Positions 53,118 through 63,283 are shown, counted from the stretch's first letter. The stretch: 64,000 bases of DNA from Clostridiaceae bacterium 14S0207 (GCA_003288255.1 CP026600.1:1922001-1986000); one strand, 5' to 3'. Translations and numbers: made by a program. The notes: generated by a model from the sequence alone, not told the origin.

Positions 53118-55132
53118 TTAATTTAGTAATTTAACAAAATCTACTATATTATCTACTGGCCTATTGCATGAAAAGTTCTCACATATATAAGCAGTAATTT
53201 TATTATCTATCTTTTTTTCATTCTCTACAAATGGTATTATATTTTCTAACTCTCCATCATTTAATAATGTAGTAGTAAATGGCATGAATCTTTTATTTAC
53301 TTCCCTTATCATATCTTTAAACACTTCATCTTCCTTTTTAGATGCTATTATTATTTGTCTGCTAGGTCTAATATAGTTCATATAAACTATTAAAAATATA
53401 CTATGCGATTGTAGGCTTTCTGTAATATTTCCTCCAAAACCTTCAATCATTTTATAAGCTTTTTCAGCTAAGCTATTGTCTCCTATAATTTTCGAAAGTT
53501 TTATTAAATTCATAGCTGCTACAGAATTTCCAGATGGTATAGCCGTATCATAACTATCTTTTAAGTTTAATATAAGTTTTTCTCCATCCTTCCCACTGTG
53601 GAAAAAGCCATGGGATCCTTCGTCCCAAAATAGTTTTATCATTTCATCTGTAAAATGTAGTGCTTGCTTTAAATAATGTGATTCAAATGTAGCTTCATAA
53701 AGTTCTGTAAGTGCCCACACCAAAAATGAATAATCTTCAAGATATGCCATATATGCTGCTTCTCCGTGTCTAAATCTTGCTAAAAGTCTTCCATCTTTTC
53801 TTATTAAATTATTTTCTATAAAATTATAAGCTTTTTTTGCCCTATTTATATATTCTTGGTTTTCAAAAGCCCTTCCCGCATAGGATAGTGCTGCTATCAT
53901 TAGTGCATTCCAAGCAGTTAATATTTTATCATCTTTAAATGGATGAATTCTCTTTTCCCTTACTTCAAATAGTTTCTTTCTTAACTCTTCTAATTTATCT
54001 GTATTCTCTAAATCTTTTCCAATTAAGTTTGGTATATTGCTTCCTTCAAAATTTCCATTTTCCGTTATATCATATATATTACAAAATTCCTTAGCATCTT
54101 CTCCTAAAATGCTTTCTACTTCATCTAATGTCCATACATAAAACTTTCCTTCTACTCCTTCTGAATCTGCATCTTCTGCTGAATAAAATCCACCTTCAGG
54201 TGAAGTCATATCTCGAAATGTATACATAAATATTTTTTCGGCCACTTCTTTATAAAAAGATCTACCCGTTACTTGGTATGCCTGAGTATATACATAGACT
54301 AGTAATGCATTATCATAGAGCATTTTCTCAAAATGAGGAACAAGCCATTTTCCATCTGTGGAATAACGTGAAAATCCAAAGCCTATATGATCAAATATAC
54401 CACCTTTATACATACATTTAAGTGTATTTTCTACCATGCCTAGTGCATTTTTATTGTTATATACTTTATAATAGATTAAAAGTAGCATTAGCTTATGAGG
54501 TGTAGGAAATTTAGGTGCAGCACCAAAGCCCCCATACTTATTATCATAATAGTAGTTCATTTCAATTACAGCATCCTGCAATATATTTTCATTTATTTCT
54601 CCTGATTTATCTTGTGATACATGTTCTTCCATTGTGTTTAATAATTCATTTGATGTACTTATAATATTATTTCTATTATTTTTCCATTGATCTGATATTT
54701 GTTTTAATATTTGTATAAATCCAGGTCGACCATACATGCTTTTTTTAGGAAAATATGTTCCTGCAAAAATGGTTTTTGCTCAGGTGTCATTATAATAGTT
54801 AAAGGCCATCCACCACTACCTGTAACAGCCTGACAAAATATCATATATGTGTTGTCTACATCTGGTCTTTCCTCCCTATCTACTTTTATAGATATATATT
54901 TATCATTTAAAATTTTTGCTACTTCTTCATCTTCAAAGGACTCTTTCTCCATAACATGACACCAATGGCAACTAGAATATCCTATGCTCAAAAATATAGG
55001 TTTATCTTCCTGTTTTGCTTTTAAGAAAGCCTCTTCACACCATGGATACCAATCTACTGGATTATGAGCATGTTGAAGTAAATATGGTGATTTTTCATTT
55101 ATCAGTTTATTAGGTTTACTGTTTACACTCAT
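53118..55132 (-). pseudogene. YyaL/DUF255 thioredoxin-domain protein, broken by a one-base frameshift
   Basis: The N-terminal frame (54704-55132) encodes the thioredoxin-like domain: [20 protein letters not shown], then [20 protein letters not shown] with the CxxC motif. The other frame (53118-54737) encodes the (alpha/alpha)6 barrel from [19 protein letters not shown] onward. At 54765-54769 the plus strand has five A; a sixth would join the frames as [19 protein letters not shown], the conserved family sequence. Joined length is about 670 residues, normal for the family. Function in bacteria is unclear. The lesion is a single base in a homopolymer, so sequencing error is possible. Confidence 0.9.
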
Positions 55133-55284
55133 AACGCCACCTCCTTTTTAATTTTATCTTCATTATAGATTTATCTTTTAAAGAGGAATTTATTCAAAAG
55201 GCCTTTTGAATTTGTTTTGCATGATTATTAATTCTCATTTTGCATTATTTAATTTTTATAGTTTTTCATAATCCGATAAAAATT

Positions 55285-55314
55285 AAAGGAACTAAGCATA
55301 TGCTTAGTTCCTTT
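55285..55314 (-). terminator. hcp terminator
   Basis: AAAGGAACTAAGCAT and ATGCTTAGTTCCTTT form a perfect 30-bp palindrome just after the hcp stop, with a T-rich tail. Confidence 0.85.
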
Positions 55315-55333
55315 AATTTCATTTTAAATACAA

Positions 55334-57037
55334 TTATCCTAAAAACATTTTTATATCTTCATCTACTGTTCCAATTCCTGCTATTCCGAAGTTATCTACT
55401 AACACCTTAGCTACATTTGGAGAAAGAAATGCTGGAAGAGTTGGTCCTAGGTGAATGTTCTTAACCCCAAGGTGTAATAATGACAATAATACTATTACAG
55501 CCTTTTGCTCATACCATGATATGTTATATGATATAGGAAGCTTGTTTACATCATCTAGTCCAAATACTTCTTGAAGTTTTAATGCAATAACAACCAATGA
55601 ATATGAATCATTACATTGTCCTGCATCAAGTACTCTTGGAATACCACCAATATCCCCAAGATTTAACTTATTATACTTATATTTTGCACATCCAGCAGTT
55701 AATATAACTGTATCCTTTGGAAGCTTTTCTGCAAATTCAGTATAGTAATTTCTTGATTTAGCTCTACCATCACAACCAGCCATTACAAAGAATCTCTTTA
55801 TAGCACCAGTTTTAACTGCATCTACAACTTTATCAGCAAGAGCTAATACTTGATTATGAGCAAATCCTCCTATAATTTCTCCTTTTTCAATTTCAGTTGG
55901 TGCTTGACATTTTTTAGCCATTTCAATTAATTCTGAGAAATCCTTATTTCCATTTTCATCTGTTTCAATGTGTTTACAGCCTGGCACACCTGTTGCCCCT
56001 GTAGTAAATAATCTATCTTTATATGAATTTCTTGGAGGAACCACACAATTAGTAGTCATTAAAATTACTCCATTAAATTTTTCAAACTCTTCTCCTTGTT
56101 TCCACCATGCATTTCCATAGTTACCTGCAAAATGAGAATACTTCTTGAAAGCTGGATAATATTGGCCTGCAAGCATTTCACTATGAGTATAGACATCTAT
56201 TCCTGTTCCTTCTGTTTGTTCTAATAACATTTGAAGATCTTTTAAGTCATGACCAGAAATTAATATTCCAGGGTTATTTCTAACTCCAATATTAACCTTT
56301 GTAATTTCAGGATTTCCATAAGTTTCTGTATTTGCTCTATCAAGTAAAGCCATTGCAGTAACTCCATATTTACCTGATTCTAAAGCAAGTGCCACTAGGT
56401 TGTCCGCAGATAAGGAATCATCTAATGTAGCTGCTAAAGCTTTAGCCATAAATCCATGAACCTCTTCATCATTATATCCTAAATTCATAGCATGCTTCAT
56501 ATATGCTGATAAACCTTTTAATCCGTAAATTATAAGTTCTCTTAAACTTCTTATATCTTCATTCTCTGTAGCAAGTACTCCAACACTTTCAGCTTTTTTA
56601 TTAAATTCATCTATGCTATTTGCTGTCCAAACTGCAGCTTCAGGTATTACCACTTCATTTGATTGCATTCCAAATAATTTTTTGAAAAAGTTACTATTTT
56701 CTTTAGACTCTCCTATTTTTCCACCAAGTCTTAAAACTTTAGTTTTTAATTCTTCTCTTAATTTTAATGTTTCTTTTACTCTATCTAAAAGGGCTTCTCT
56801 ATTAAAATTGGCATTGGTAATTGTAGAAAATAAATTTTCAGTTATATATTTATCTACATTATTATCAATTAATCCAACTTGTCTTCCCTCATTACTTACC
56901 ACTGCTAATCCTTTAGTTACATATACTAATAAATCTTGTGCTTTTGCTACATCTGCAGTTTTGCCACATACCCCATTTACAGTACAGCCCTTTCCACATG
57001 CAGCTTCTTGACATTGAAAACAAAACATATTTGCCAT
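55334..57037 (-). CDS. hcp: Hydroxylamine reductase / hybrid-cluster protein Hcp
   Basis: A 567-residue Fe-S protein implicated in nitric oxide and hydroxylamine detoxification. The N-terminal Cys motif [18 protein letters not shown] (residues 5-22, with VCG at 23-25) binds the [4Fe-4S] cluster. Hybrid-cluster ligands are visible as GHDLKDLQ (His), NCVVPP and PGCKHI (Cys), [18 protein letters not shown] (Cys) and [11 protein letters not shown] (Cys). AGGAGG precedes the ATG. The gene is divergent from the Crp/Fnr gene, with a shared 100-base regulatory region. A decayed copy of its 3' end lies 2.7 kb downstream. Confidence 0.96.
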   Translation of the reverse strand: MANMFCFQCQEAACGKGCTVNGVCGKTADVAKAQDLLVYVTKGLAVVSNEGRQVGLIDNNVDKYITENLFSTITNANFNREALLDRVKETLKLREELKTKVLRLGGKIGESKENSNFFKKLFGMQSNEVVIPEAAVWTANSIDEFNKKAESVGVLATENEDIRSLRELIIYGLKGLSAYMKHAMNLGYNDEEVHGFMAKALAATLDDSLSADNLVALALESGKYGVTAMALLDRANTETYGNPEITKVNIGVRNNPGILISGHDLKDLQMLLEQTEGTGIDVYTHSEMLAGQYYPAFKKYSHFAGNYGNAWWKQGEEFEKFNGVILMTTNCVVPPRNSYKDRLFTTGATGVPGCKHIETDENGNKDFSELIEMAKKCQAPTEIEKGEIIGGFAHNQVLALADKVVDAVKTGAIKRFFVMAGCDGRAKSRNYYTEFAEKLPKDTVILTAGCAKYKYNKLNLGDIGGIPRVLDAGQCNDSYSLVVIALKLQEVFGLDDVNKLPISYNISWYEQKAVIVLLSLLHLGVKNIHLGPTLPAFLSPNVAKVLVDNFGIAGIGTVDEDIKMFLG

Positions 57038-57109
57038 AAATTTATCCTCCTAAAATAATTACTTGTTATTTGTATGTGATTATTATATTATATCTATTAA
57101 GATAATTCG

Positions 57110-57123
57110 GTATCTGTAGATAC
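57110..57123. promoter_or_regulatory. GTATC-N4-GATAC operator between hcp and the Crp/Fnr gene
   Basis: GTATC-TGTA-GATAC lies 73 bases upstream of hcp and ends 17 bases before the crp/fnr-like start. It is a 14-bp inverted repeat fit for a Crp/Fnr dimer. A close relative (20 of 23 flanking bases the same) occurs at 60314-60327. Confidence 0.7.
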
Positions 57124-57140
57124 AAAAGGATAGTGATTAA

Positions 57141-57833
57141 ATGATAGAATCATATATTAAAATAATCAAAAATTCTCCACTATTTCACGGAATAAAAGAA
57201 GAAGAAATTATTTACATGTTAAAATGCTTAACTCCTAAAATACATAGTTTCAGTAAAAATGAATGTATCGTAAATTCTGGAGAGGAAATTAATAAATTCG
57301 GTATAGTATTAGAAGGTGAGGTCACAATTCTTAAAGAAAATTCAGAAGGAAATAGAGTTATTATTTCTGTCATAAAAAAAGGAGATTTATTTGGAGAAAT
57401 GTTGGTATTCTCAAGCCGTAAAATTTGGCCTGTAACAGTTATGGTACAGAATTCCTGTAAGGTTTTGTTTCTTACAAACTCTGACCTTATAGCTAGATGC
57501 GGAAAGATGTGTCCATGGCATAATGCTCTACTACAAAATTTTATTAAAATAATATCTGATAAAGCATTAATATTAAATAAAAAAGTTGATTATCTTTCAA
57601 TAAAAAGTATCCGTGGAAAAATTGCTACATACCTATTAGAACAGTATGAGAATAATCCAAGTAATAATATAATTTTACCTTTAAATCGCAATGAACTTGC
57701 TGATTTTTTAAATGTATCTAGACCATCTATGTCACGAGAAATGAGTGGAATGAGAGATGAGGGTATAATTGATTTTTACTTATCCACATTCAGAATAAAA
57801 GATATGGAAGCATTGAAAAGTTATTGCAAATAA
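57141..57833 (+). CDS. Crp/Fnr-family transcriptional regulator (HcpR-like)
   Basis: A 230-residue regulator. The N-terminal cyclic-nucleotide-type beta-roll (about residues 20-140) includes NKFGIVLEGEVTILKENSEG and KGDLFGEMLVFSS. The C-terminal winged helix (about residues 165-225) has the recognition segment LNRNELADFLNVSRPSMSRE. Cys residues cluster at about 118-128 (ARCGKMCPW), which could hold a cluster or heme-linked sensor. Position divergent from hcp is the usual HcpR arrangement, where the regulator activates hcp under nitrosative stress. Confidence 0.88.
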   Translation: MIESYIKIIKNSPLFHGIKEEEIIYMLKCLTPKIHSFSKNECIVNSGEEINKFGIVLEGEVTILKENSEGNRVIISVIKKGDLFGEMLVFSSRKIWPVTVMVQNSCKVLFLTNSDLIARCGKMCPWHNALLQNFIKIISDKALILNKKVDYLSIKSIRGKIATYLLEQYENNPSNNIILPLNRNELADFLNVSRPSMSREMSGMRDEGIIDFYLSTFRIKDMEALKSYCK

Positions 57834-57834
57834 A

Positions 57835-57860
57835 AAAAGAGGCTAAGCCTCTTTTATTTT
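57835..57860 (+). terminator. Terminator of the Crp/Fnr gene
   Basis: AAAAGAGGC-TAA-GCCTCTTTT forms a nine-bp stem with a three-base loop just after the stop codon, followed by T-rich sequence. Confidence 0.9.
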
Positions 57861-57972
57861 GATGAATTATGGTGCACAAGCTATTTAACAATGAATAATC
57901 TGAAGAAAAAATACTCTTAGATTTTGTTACTTTTTTAGCTATCTGCTCAAACTCTCCATAGCATTTCAAATA

Positions 57973-58632
57973 TTAATATCTAGATTTACTTAGGTTATCT
58001 AATTTATCTGAAACTAGTTTCATGGCTATAATATCATCTAAGTATCCTAAGGGGAAAACATAATCGGGAATAGTATCTGTAGGAAGAATAAAGTATAATA
58101 GCCCACTGCCAATTACAGCTCTTTTTTTGGGAGAAATATCTTTTTTACAAAATTCTTTATACATTTCCTTCAATTTTTTTATATAAATACCTATACCACT
58201 TATTTTAACTATTTTGTCTTGAAACTTTTCTAATATAATTTGAGTCCCTTCCTCGGTTAAAGCATATTGTTCATATTCAATTAATTGTTTTTCAATACAT
58301 TCTACAAAATATTTCTCATCAGAAAACTCAAAATACTTAAGAGTTTCATCAATGGCATTAGATATAACCTTTGACTTTCCTTTATTGCCTTGTAAACTTT
58401 CCATATTATATCCTGCTGCTTTTAAAAGTTCTGGCATAGGTATATGTAAATGCTTAGAAAATTTACATAAATGATTAAGATTTGCTTCTTGTTTTCCATT
58501 GGTTATTCTAGAAATGGTTGCTGTATCAATCCCTGTAATCTGACTAAATTTACGCATAGATAAACTTTGCTGTTTTAATGTATTTTTAATAAACTCCCCT
58601 AATTTTGAACAATTTTCTTTACTTTTATCCAT
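57973..58632 (-). CDS. XRE-family helix-turn-helix protein with DUF1232
   Basis: A 219-residue protein. The start at 58632 (MDKSKENCSK) follows GGGGGAA by six bases. Residues about 10-65 form a Cro/XRE helix-turn-helix (SMRKFSQITGIDTATISRIT, then NGKQEANLNHLCKFSKHL). The C-terminus (about residues 165-215) is the DUF1232 membrane-associated segment: KKRAVIGSGLLYFILPTDTI, then PDYVFPLGYLDDIIAMKL. The combination suggests a DNA-binding protein with a membrane-tethered tail. Targets are unknown. Confidence 0.85.
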   Translation of the reverse strand: MDKSKENCSKLGEFIKNTLKQQSLSMRKFSQITGIDTATISRITNGKQEANLNHLCKFSKHLHIPMPELLKAAGYNMESLQGNKGKSKVISNAIDETLKYFEFSDEKYFVECIEKQLIEYEQYALTEEGTQIILEKFQDKIVKISGIGIYIKKLKEMYKEFCKKDISPKKRAVIGSGLLYFILPTDTIPDYVFPLGYLDDIIAMKLVSDKLDNLSKSRY

Positions 58633-58812
58633 CTTATATTCCCCCATCATATTTAACAAACCCTTATTAAATTATATGTATATAAATTGGTATTATTATA
58701 AAATTTATATTTATTTATACCTTTATTGATATTATTTCAACATTATCTTGATATATAAGAAACATTATTGACCTTATAGAATAGTATGGTATTAAAACTT
58801 AGGAGGGATTTT

Positions 58813-59436
58813 ATGATAAACTCATTATTATTAGCAATTTCTTGTTCCTTAGATGCTTTTGTAGCTAGCATTGCTTATGGAACAAATAAAGTTTATATAC
58901 CTTTTGGATCTGTACAAATAATTAATTTAATTTGTTCTTCTTTTCTTGGAATATCACTTTTTTTAGGTTCATTCATCAGAAAATTTATTCCTGAAAAAGT
59001 AAGCATTATTATAAGTTTTATAGCTCTTTTAATGTTAGGTGGTAGATATATTTTACAAAGTGTAGTTAAAAAATATGCTAAATGTAACCCTAATTCAAAG
59101 AAAATTTTAAAGTTTAATTTATTTGACTTGAACTTTATTTTAAATATATATACAGATGATAATATTGAAAAATTAGAAGATAGTACAACAACAATTAAAT
59201 CTAAAGAAGCACTTTATCTTGCAACTGCTCTTTCATTAGACTCATTAGCTGTAGGATTTGCCGGTGGTCTTGGAAATATAAACTGTTTTCAGGTAGTGTT
59301 GTTTTCATTAATTACTGATGCTGTAGGAGTATGGTTAGGATTGCTTATAGGTAGGAAATTAGTAGAAAAAACTAATCTAAACCTATCTTGGTTATCTGGA
59401 TTGATATTAATAGGATTAGCTTTTTCTAAATTATAA
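58813..59436 (+). CDS. ytaF: YtaF-like sporulation membrane protein (MntP-related)
   Basis: A 207-residue inner-membrane protein with about six spans. The start at 58813 follows a strong AGGAGGG site. The two repeated LDAF/LDS motifs, SLLLAISCSLDAFVASIAYG (residues 3-22) and ATALSLDSLAVGFAGGLGN in the second half, are typical of YtaF and its MntP-related superfamily, with Asp residues inside the membrane. YtaF is linked to sporulation in Bacillus. Transport of a divalent ion is possible. It is transcribed away from the XRE gene. Confidence 0.9.
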   Translation: MINSLLLAISCSLDAFVASIAYGTNKVYIPFGSVQIINLICSSFLGISLFLGSFIRKFIPEKVSIIISFIALLMLGGRYILQSVVKKYAKCNPNSKKILKFNLFDLNFILNIYTDDNIEKLEDSTTTIKSKEALYLATALSLDSLAVGFAGGLGNINCFQVVLFSLITDAVGVWLGLLIGRKLVEKTNLNLSWLSGLILIGLAFSKL

Positions 59437-59456
59437 TATATTATAATTTAAAAATT

Positions 59457-59492
59457 AAACCTATAACTACTAAAATAGTTATAGGTTTAAAT
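59457..59492. terminator. Terminator of ytaF
   Basis: AAACCTATAACTA and TAGTTATAGGTTT form a 13-bp stem with a six-base loop between the ytaF stop and the end of the convergent unknown gene. Confidence 0.85.
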
Positions 59493-59582
59493 ACATAGAT
59501 TTTGTTATATTATATATTTGCTTTTGATTTATGGTTTCTCTTAAGCCATTAAGTATATTTAGACAAGTACTTTTGAATTAGA

Positions 59583-60212
59583 TTATATACATTTTTCTAT
59601 TTTATTTATAGCATTTTCTTTTCTACTATATTTATATTCTGTACTGCTTTCACTTAAAAATCCCTGGATCCATGAATCTTTTAAATAATGATAGATTTCA
59701 ACATCTCCACCTACTCTGTCCCAATATTCTTTATGTATATCTCTTGTAGTCTTCCACACAATTATAGTTTCACTGTTTTCAATTACCTCATTTACCCTAT
59801 CACATGGCATTCCTTCTAACATATAATTATAAATTGACCTAAAAAATCCCTGTGGTGAATCTTCATTTATTTTTAGTTCTTTCATTATACTTAATCCATT
59901 TTCATAAAAACTCTTACCCAATTCCTCTCTCTTAACAACATTATTCTTTAACAGTACAGTTATAACATAAGCTAAACGACTTTCTACACTTATTATTCTT
60001 TCCCGAAGCCAACCATGAATATTGGAATGCTCTATTTCATTTTCCAATTGACCCCTTACTGGTAATCCATATAATGAACAGCTTTCATTTAATAAGGTTT
60101 CACTATTATACCCATTACTTTTCGCTAAATTAACAATGTCTTCTATAAGCTTTTCATGTAATTGAATTTTATTATATAACCAATAATGAATTTTCCCTAA
60201 AAATGCACTCAT
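59583..60212 (-). CDS. Hypothetical protein of a conserved clostridial type, 209 residues
   Basis: I recognise no named domain. The N-terminus FLGKIHYWLYNKIQLHEKLI looks like a conserved motif (aromatic and His residues at residues 4-20). The protein is predicted helical and cytoplasmic, with Cys at about residues 45, 137 and 208. An inverted repeat nearly identical to the one at hcp sits about 100 bases upstream, so it may belong to the same nitrosative-stress or redox regulon. TCTCC on the plus strand gives an AGGAGA ribosome site. The function is unknown, and the operator link is inference. Confidence 0.75.
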   Translation of the reverse strand: MSAFLGKIHYWLYNKIQLHEKLIEDIVNLAKSNGYNSETLLNESCSLYGLPVRGQLENEIEHSNIHGWLRERIISVESRLAYVITVLLKNNVVKREELGKSFYENGLSIMKELKINEDSPQGFFRSIYNYMLEGMPCDRVNEVIENSETIIVWKTTRDIHKEYWDRVGGDVEIYHYLKDSWIQGFLSESSTEYKYSRKENAINKIEKCI

Positions 60213-60313
60213 CAGATTTCTCTCCTTATTCTATAAAATTATTTAATGCCTTAATAAGTTTTTCAGCTCTAACTTCTTATATTTAATTATAACCTTAACT
60301 TTAGTTATATTCC

Positions 60314-60327
60314 GTATCCATAGATAC
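60314..60327. promoter_or_regulatory. GTATC-N4-GATAC operator, second copy
   Basis: GTATC-CATA-GATAC lies 102 bases upstream of the 209-residue gene. With its flanks it matches the hcp site at 57110-57123 in 20 of 23 bases, which suggests the same Crp/Fnr-family protein binds both. Confidence 0.7.
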
Positions 60328-60392
60328 AAAACACATAACAATAAAAGGATTATAATAAAACACTATGAAATCTTTGTAATTTAGGAATTCTC

Positions 60393-60421
60393 ATGGTATT
60401 TTTTCACATAAAAAATACCAT
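60393..60421 (-). terminator. Terminator of the DUF134 gene
   Basis: ATGGTATTTTTT and AAAAAATACCAT form a 12-bp stem with a five-base loop downstream of the minus-strand stop at 60483. Confidence 0.8.
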
Positions 60422-60482
60422 TAAAAATGATTATATATAAAAATATCAACCTTTGTTGTTTAACGATATATCCTCTTTGTCT

Positions 60483-60923
60483 TTACTTTGTGAATTTGCA
60501 CCACTTTTTGCAAATATCTGCTTTTTTACTGCACATAACTCTCTGTGAACCACACGCAGGGCAATTGTCTTTATCTTGCTTATAATTTATTTCATATATC
60601 TTTCCACAATCAAAACATTTAAATTTACAAAATTCTGCCCTATAATTTCCGCCTTTTATTCTTATAGCTCTTCCCTCTGTTAACGCAATAGCTATCTTAT
60701 TTCTTGCACTATCTATAATGTTTTGAAAAGTTTGTCTTGATACCTGCATTCTTTCAGCACATTCCTCTTGGGTTAACTTTTCAATGTCTTTAAGTCTAGT
60801 TGCTTCTAGTTCTTCTACTTTTAATAACATTTCTTCAATCTCACATTTAGGTTTACCCCAAGGAACAAAATAAGTGTCCTCTGGGAAAAATTCTACTCTT
60901 CTAAACTTTATCGGTCTTGGCAT
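60483..60923 (-). CDS. DUF134 (UPF0251) DNA-binding protein
   Basis: A 146-residue protein. It starts MPRPIKFRRVEFFPEDTYFV, the DUF134 signature, followed by a sigma-like helix-turn-helix (LEATRLKDIEKLTQEECAER, then MQVSRQTFQNIIDSARNK). The C-terminal half has Cys pairs (CKFKCFDCG and CPACGSQ, plus later Cys), forming a probable zinc- or iron-sulfur-binding ribbon. The gene lies with the NifX/MinD-type Fe-S cluster genes in the same orientation, as is common in clostridia. It may regulate or assist that cluster. Confidence 0.9.
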   Translation of the reverse strand: MPRPIKFRRVEFFPEDTYFVPWGKPKCEIEEMLLKVEELEATRLKDIEKLTQEECAERMQVSRQTFQNIIDSARNKIAIALTEGRAIRIKGGNYRAEFCKFKCFDCGKIYEINYKQDKDNCPACGSQRVMCSKKADICKKWCKFTK

Positions 60924-61196
60924 GTTAATTCCTCCCTACATTTACTCCATACTCTTATAAACATAATATTTAAATTATATATTTCCAAGTTTTTTCTTCT
61001 TTCACTTTTTCTTTAATTTTATATAGTCAAAATTTATATTTTCACTATTTATATCAATTATACTATTATATTTATAATATTTAAAATCTAAATGTCTATG
61101 CAGGGATTTTTAATTAAACATTTTCACCTTATATCATTAACATTCACTTTTTTATCATTCTTAATTAAATACTTTTAATACCCTCATTCTTTATAA

Positions 61197-61553
61197 TTAT
61201 TCGTTACAATGACCCTCATGTTGATGTTCTCTACAAATACTACCTGTTGATTTTAATTCACCTTTTATATATTTTTGAACTACATCATCACAAAAACCTT
61301 TCGCACCAACAACTACTTTAATCTCATTTTCATTAAATAACTGTTGTGCAGTTTCTCCCATACCCCCTGCAATAATAACATTTACGTCTAAACCTTTTAA
61401 AAATACTGGAAGAAATCCTGGTCTATGTCCTGGATTTTTTACTAATTCTTTATTTAATACCTTTGCTTCATCTACATCATATATTGTAAAACCTTCACAA
61501 TGTCCAAAATGTCCACTTACATACTTTTCTTCACTTGCAACTGCTATTTTCAT
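61197..61553 (-). CDS. NifX/NifB-like dinitrogenase cofactor-binding-family protein
   Basis: A 118-residue protein with the NifX/FeMo-cofactor-binding fold: IAVASEEKYVSGHFGHCEGF (residues 3-22), then FLKGLDVNVIIAGGMGETAQ. A His/Cys-rich tail (CREHQHEGHCNE) follows, likely a metal-binding C-terminus. No nitrogenase genes are present, so it is probably an Fe-S or metal-cluster carrier working with the two MinD-like ATPases upstream. Co-transcription with them is likely. Confidence 0.88.
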   Translation of the reverse strand: MKIAVASEEKYVSGHFGHCEGFTIYDVDEAKVLNKELVKNPGHRPGFLPVFLKGLDVNVIIAGGMGETAQQLFNENEIKVVVGAKGFCDDVVQKYIKGELKSTGSICREHQHEGHCNE

Positions 61554-61613
61554 ATAAAATCTCTCCTTATATATTATTTAACTTTTTATCTAACACTATC
61601 TTTTAGTATTACT

Positions 61614-62462
61614 TTAATATAAACACCTCTTAATATTATTCCACATACTTTCAATAGCTTTTTTGGCCACACTCTGTTTATAAAAAGTTATTGGCTTTAA
61701 TTCATTTATAGATTGCATAACTGTATCATCATATGGAATTTTACCCACTAAAACTAATTTTTTTTCATTAATAAACTGTTCTATATCCTTACTCATATCT
61801 TCATTTATATTATATTTATTTATACAAACCATAGTAAAAACTCCAAAATGTTCACATAAAGCTACTACTCTCATTAAATCCTCAAGACCTGATTTCGTAG
61901 GTTCTGTAACAACTAATACGGCATTACTTCCTGTTATTGAAGCTATTACAGAACATCCAATTCCCGGTGAACCATCTATTATAGTCAATTTCTCATGGTC
62001 ATTAAATCTCTTCACATTTTTTCTTAAACGAGTTATTAATTTTCCTGAACCATCGCTGCCTATCGCCATTTCTGACCTGGAGATTATTCCCCTATCTAAT
62101 TGAGTAATAAATGTATTCGCTGTTTTTTCATCCTCTAGCTTTATTGCGCTTTCCGGGCATACTAATTCACATGCACCACATCCCTCACAAATAAATGGGT
62201 TTATAACACAATGTTCTATAGCATTAAACTTACACACGCTTTCACATTTTCTACACTTAGTGCAAACATATTCATCTATTTTTGCTTTTTTTGTGCCTAG
62301 GAATTCACCCTTTTCAATATCCTTCCCCTTATAAAACAAATACAGATTGGGTGCATCTACGTCACAATCTACCCTTATTACATCATTAGCAAGTTCTGAT
62401 AACGCTGTAGTAATTGTAGTTTTGCCAGTGCCACCTTTTCCACTTAAAATTGTTAATTCCAA
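61614..62462 (-). CDS. MinD/ParA-type ATPase with ferredoxin domain
   Basis: A 282-residue protein. The deviant Walker A is SGKGGTGKTT (residues 7-16). Two [4Fe-4S] motifs (CTKCRKCESVC and CEGCGACELVC, about residues 68-105) sit between the P-loop and the rest of the ATPase. DGSPGIGCSVI and VTEPTKSGL are later nucleotide-binding segments. The family is a cytoplasmic Fe-S-carrying ATPase related to Mrp/NBP35. It overlaps the preceding paralogue by ten bases, so the two probably form a heterodimer. Confidence 0.9.
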   Translation of the reverse strand: MELTILSGKGGTGKTTITTALSELANDVIRVDCDVDAPNLYLFYKGKDIEKGEFLGTKKAKIDEYVCTKCRKCESVCKFNAIEHCVINPFICEGCGACELVCPESAIKLEDEKTANTFITQLDRGIISRSEMAIGSDGSGKLITRLRKNVKRFNDHEKLTIIDGSPGIGCSVIASITGSNAVLVVTEPTKSGLEDLMRVVALCEHFGVFTMVCINKYNINEDMSKDIEQFINEKKLVLVGKIPYDDTVMQSINELKPITFYKQSVAKKAIESMWNNIKRCLY

Positions 62463-63283
62463 GATAGCACCTCCTTTATTGCCTTAGATAACGTATTAAA
62501 TATTTCTTTGTGATATACATCATCACAGAGCATTTCTCCCTTAGAATAAATTTTTGCAGTATCTTTACTATATGGAATTGTACCTATTAGCGGAATTTTT
62601 TCTTCTCTACAAAAAACTTTAACTATATTATCTTTACCATCATCTTTATTTATTAGGATTCCAAAGGGCATATTATACATTTTCACAAGTTCTATTGCCA
62701 TTTTTAAATCATGAAGTCCAAATTGAGAAGGTTCTGTAACCAGTATTGCAGAATTTACATATTTTAGGGTGTTTACTACATTACAAGAAGTTCCCGGAGG
62801 ACAATCAATCAAATTAGATTCATCTGGTAAATTTTTAAGTAACTGTTTTATAACTGGTACTGCCATAGGTTCATTTATATTTAAAATTCCCCTACTACAC
62901 TTTATATCTCTTGCTGTACCTTTTTCAATTTTACCTATTTCTCTTTTTCCATAAGTTATAGCATTATGTTCACATACAATTTGGCATGCCCCACACCCAT
63001 GACATAATTTTTCAAAAACCATAATTTCATCTTTTACCTTTGCTAATGCATTAAACTTACATACATTTACACAGGCACCACAATTCTTGCACTTATCTAT
63101 ATTTATAATAGGATATTCCACCATAACTTTTTCTTCTGTTTCTACTTTAGGTTTTATAAATAAAAAACCATTAGGTTCTTCTACATCACAATCTATATAG
63201 TTTGCATTTAACATAAAAGCTAAATTAGTTGAAACTGTGGTTTTTCCCGTTCCACCTTTTCCACTAAGTACTGCAATATTCAC
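62453..63283 (-). CDS. MinD/ParA-type ATPase with ferredoxin domain (paralogue)
   Basis: A 276-residue paralogue of the next gene. The P-loop is SGKGGTGKTT (residues 7-16). Cluster motifs are CKNCGACVNVC and CHGCGACQIVC. DCPPGTSCNVV is the Walker B/switch region, followed by VTEPSQFGLHDL. The domain order matches the other copy, indicating tandem duplication. Together with NifX-like proteins on both sides the unit forms NifX-MinD-MinD-NifX. Its role is probably Fe-S or metal-cluster assembly. Confidence 0.9.
   Translation of the reverse strand: MNIAVLSGKGGTGKTTVSTNLAFMLNANYIDCDVEEPNGFLFIKPKVETEEKVMVEYPIINIDKCKNCGACVNVCKFNALAKVKDEIMVFEKLCHGCGACQIVCEHNAITYGKREIGKIEKGTARDIKCSRGILNINEPMAVPVIKQLLKNLPDESNLIDCPPGTSCNVVNTLKYVNSAILVTEPSQFGLHDLKMAIELVKMYNMPFGILINKDDGKDNIVKVFCREEKIPLIGTIPYSKDTAKIYSKGEMLCDDVYHKEIFNTLSKAIKEVLSWN

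Noticed and set aside
56613..57011. 132-residue plus-strand ORF opposite hcp
   Set aside because: It is fully antisense to the conserved N-terminus of Hcp and has no supporting features.
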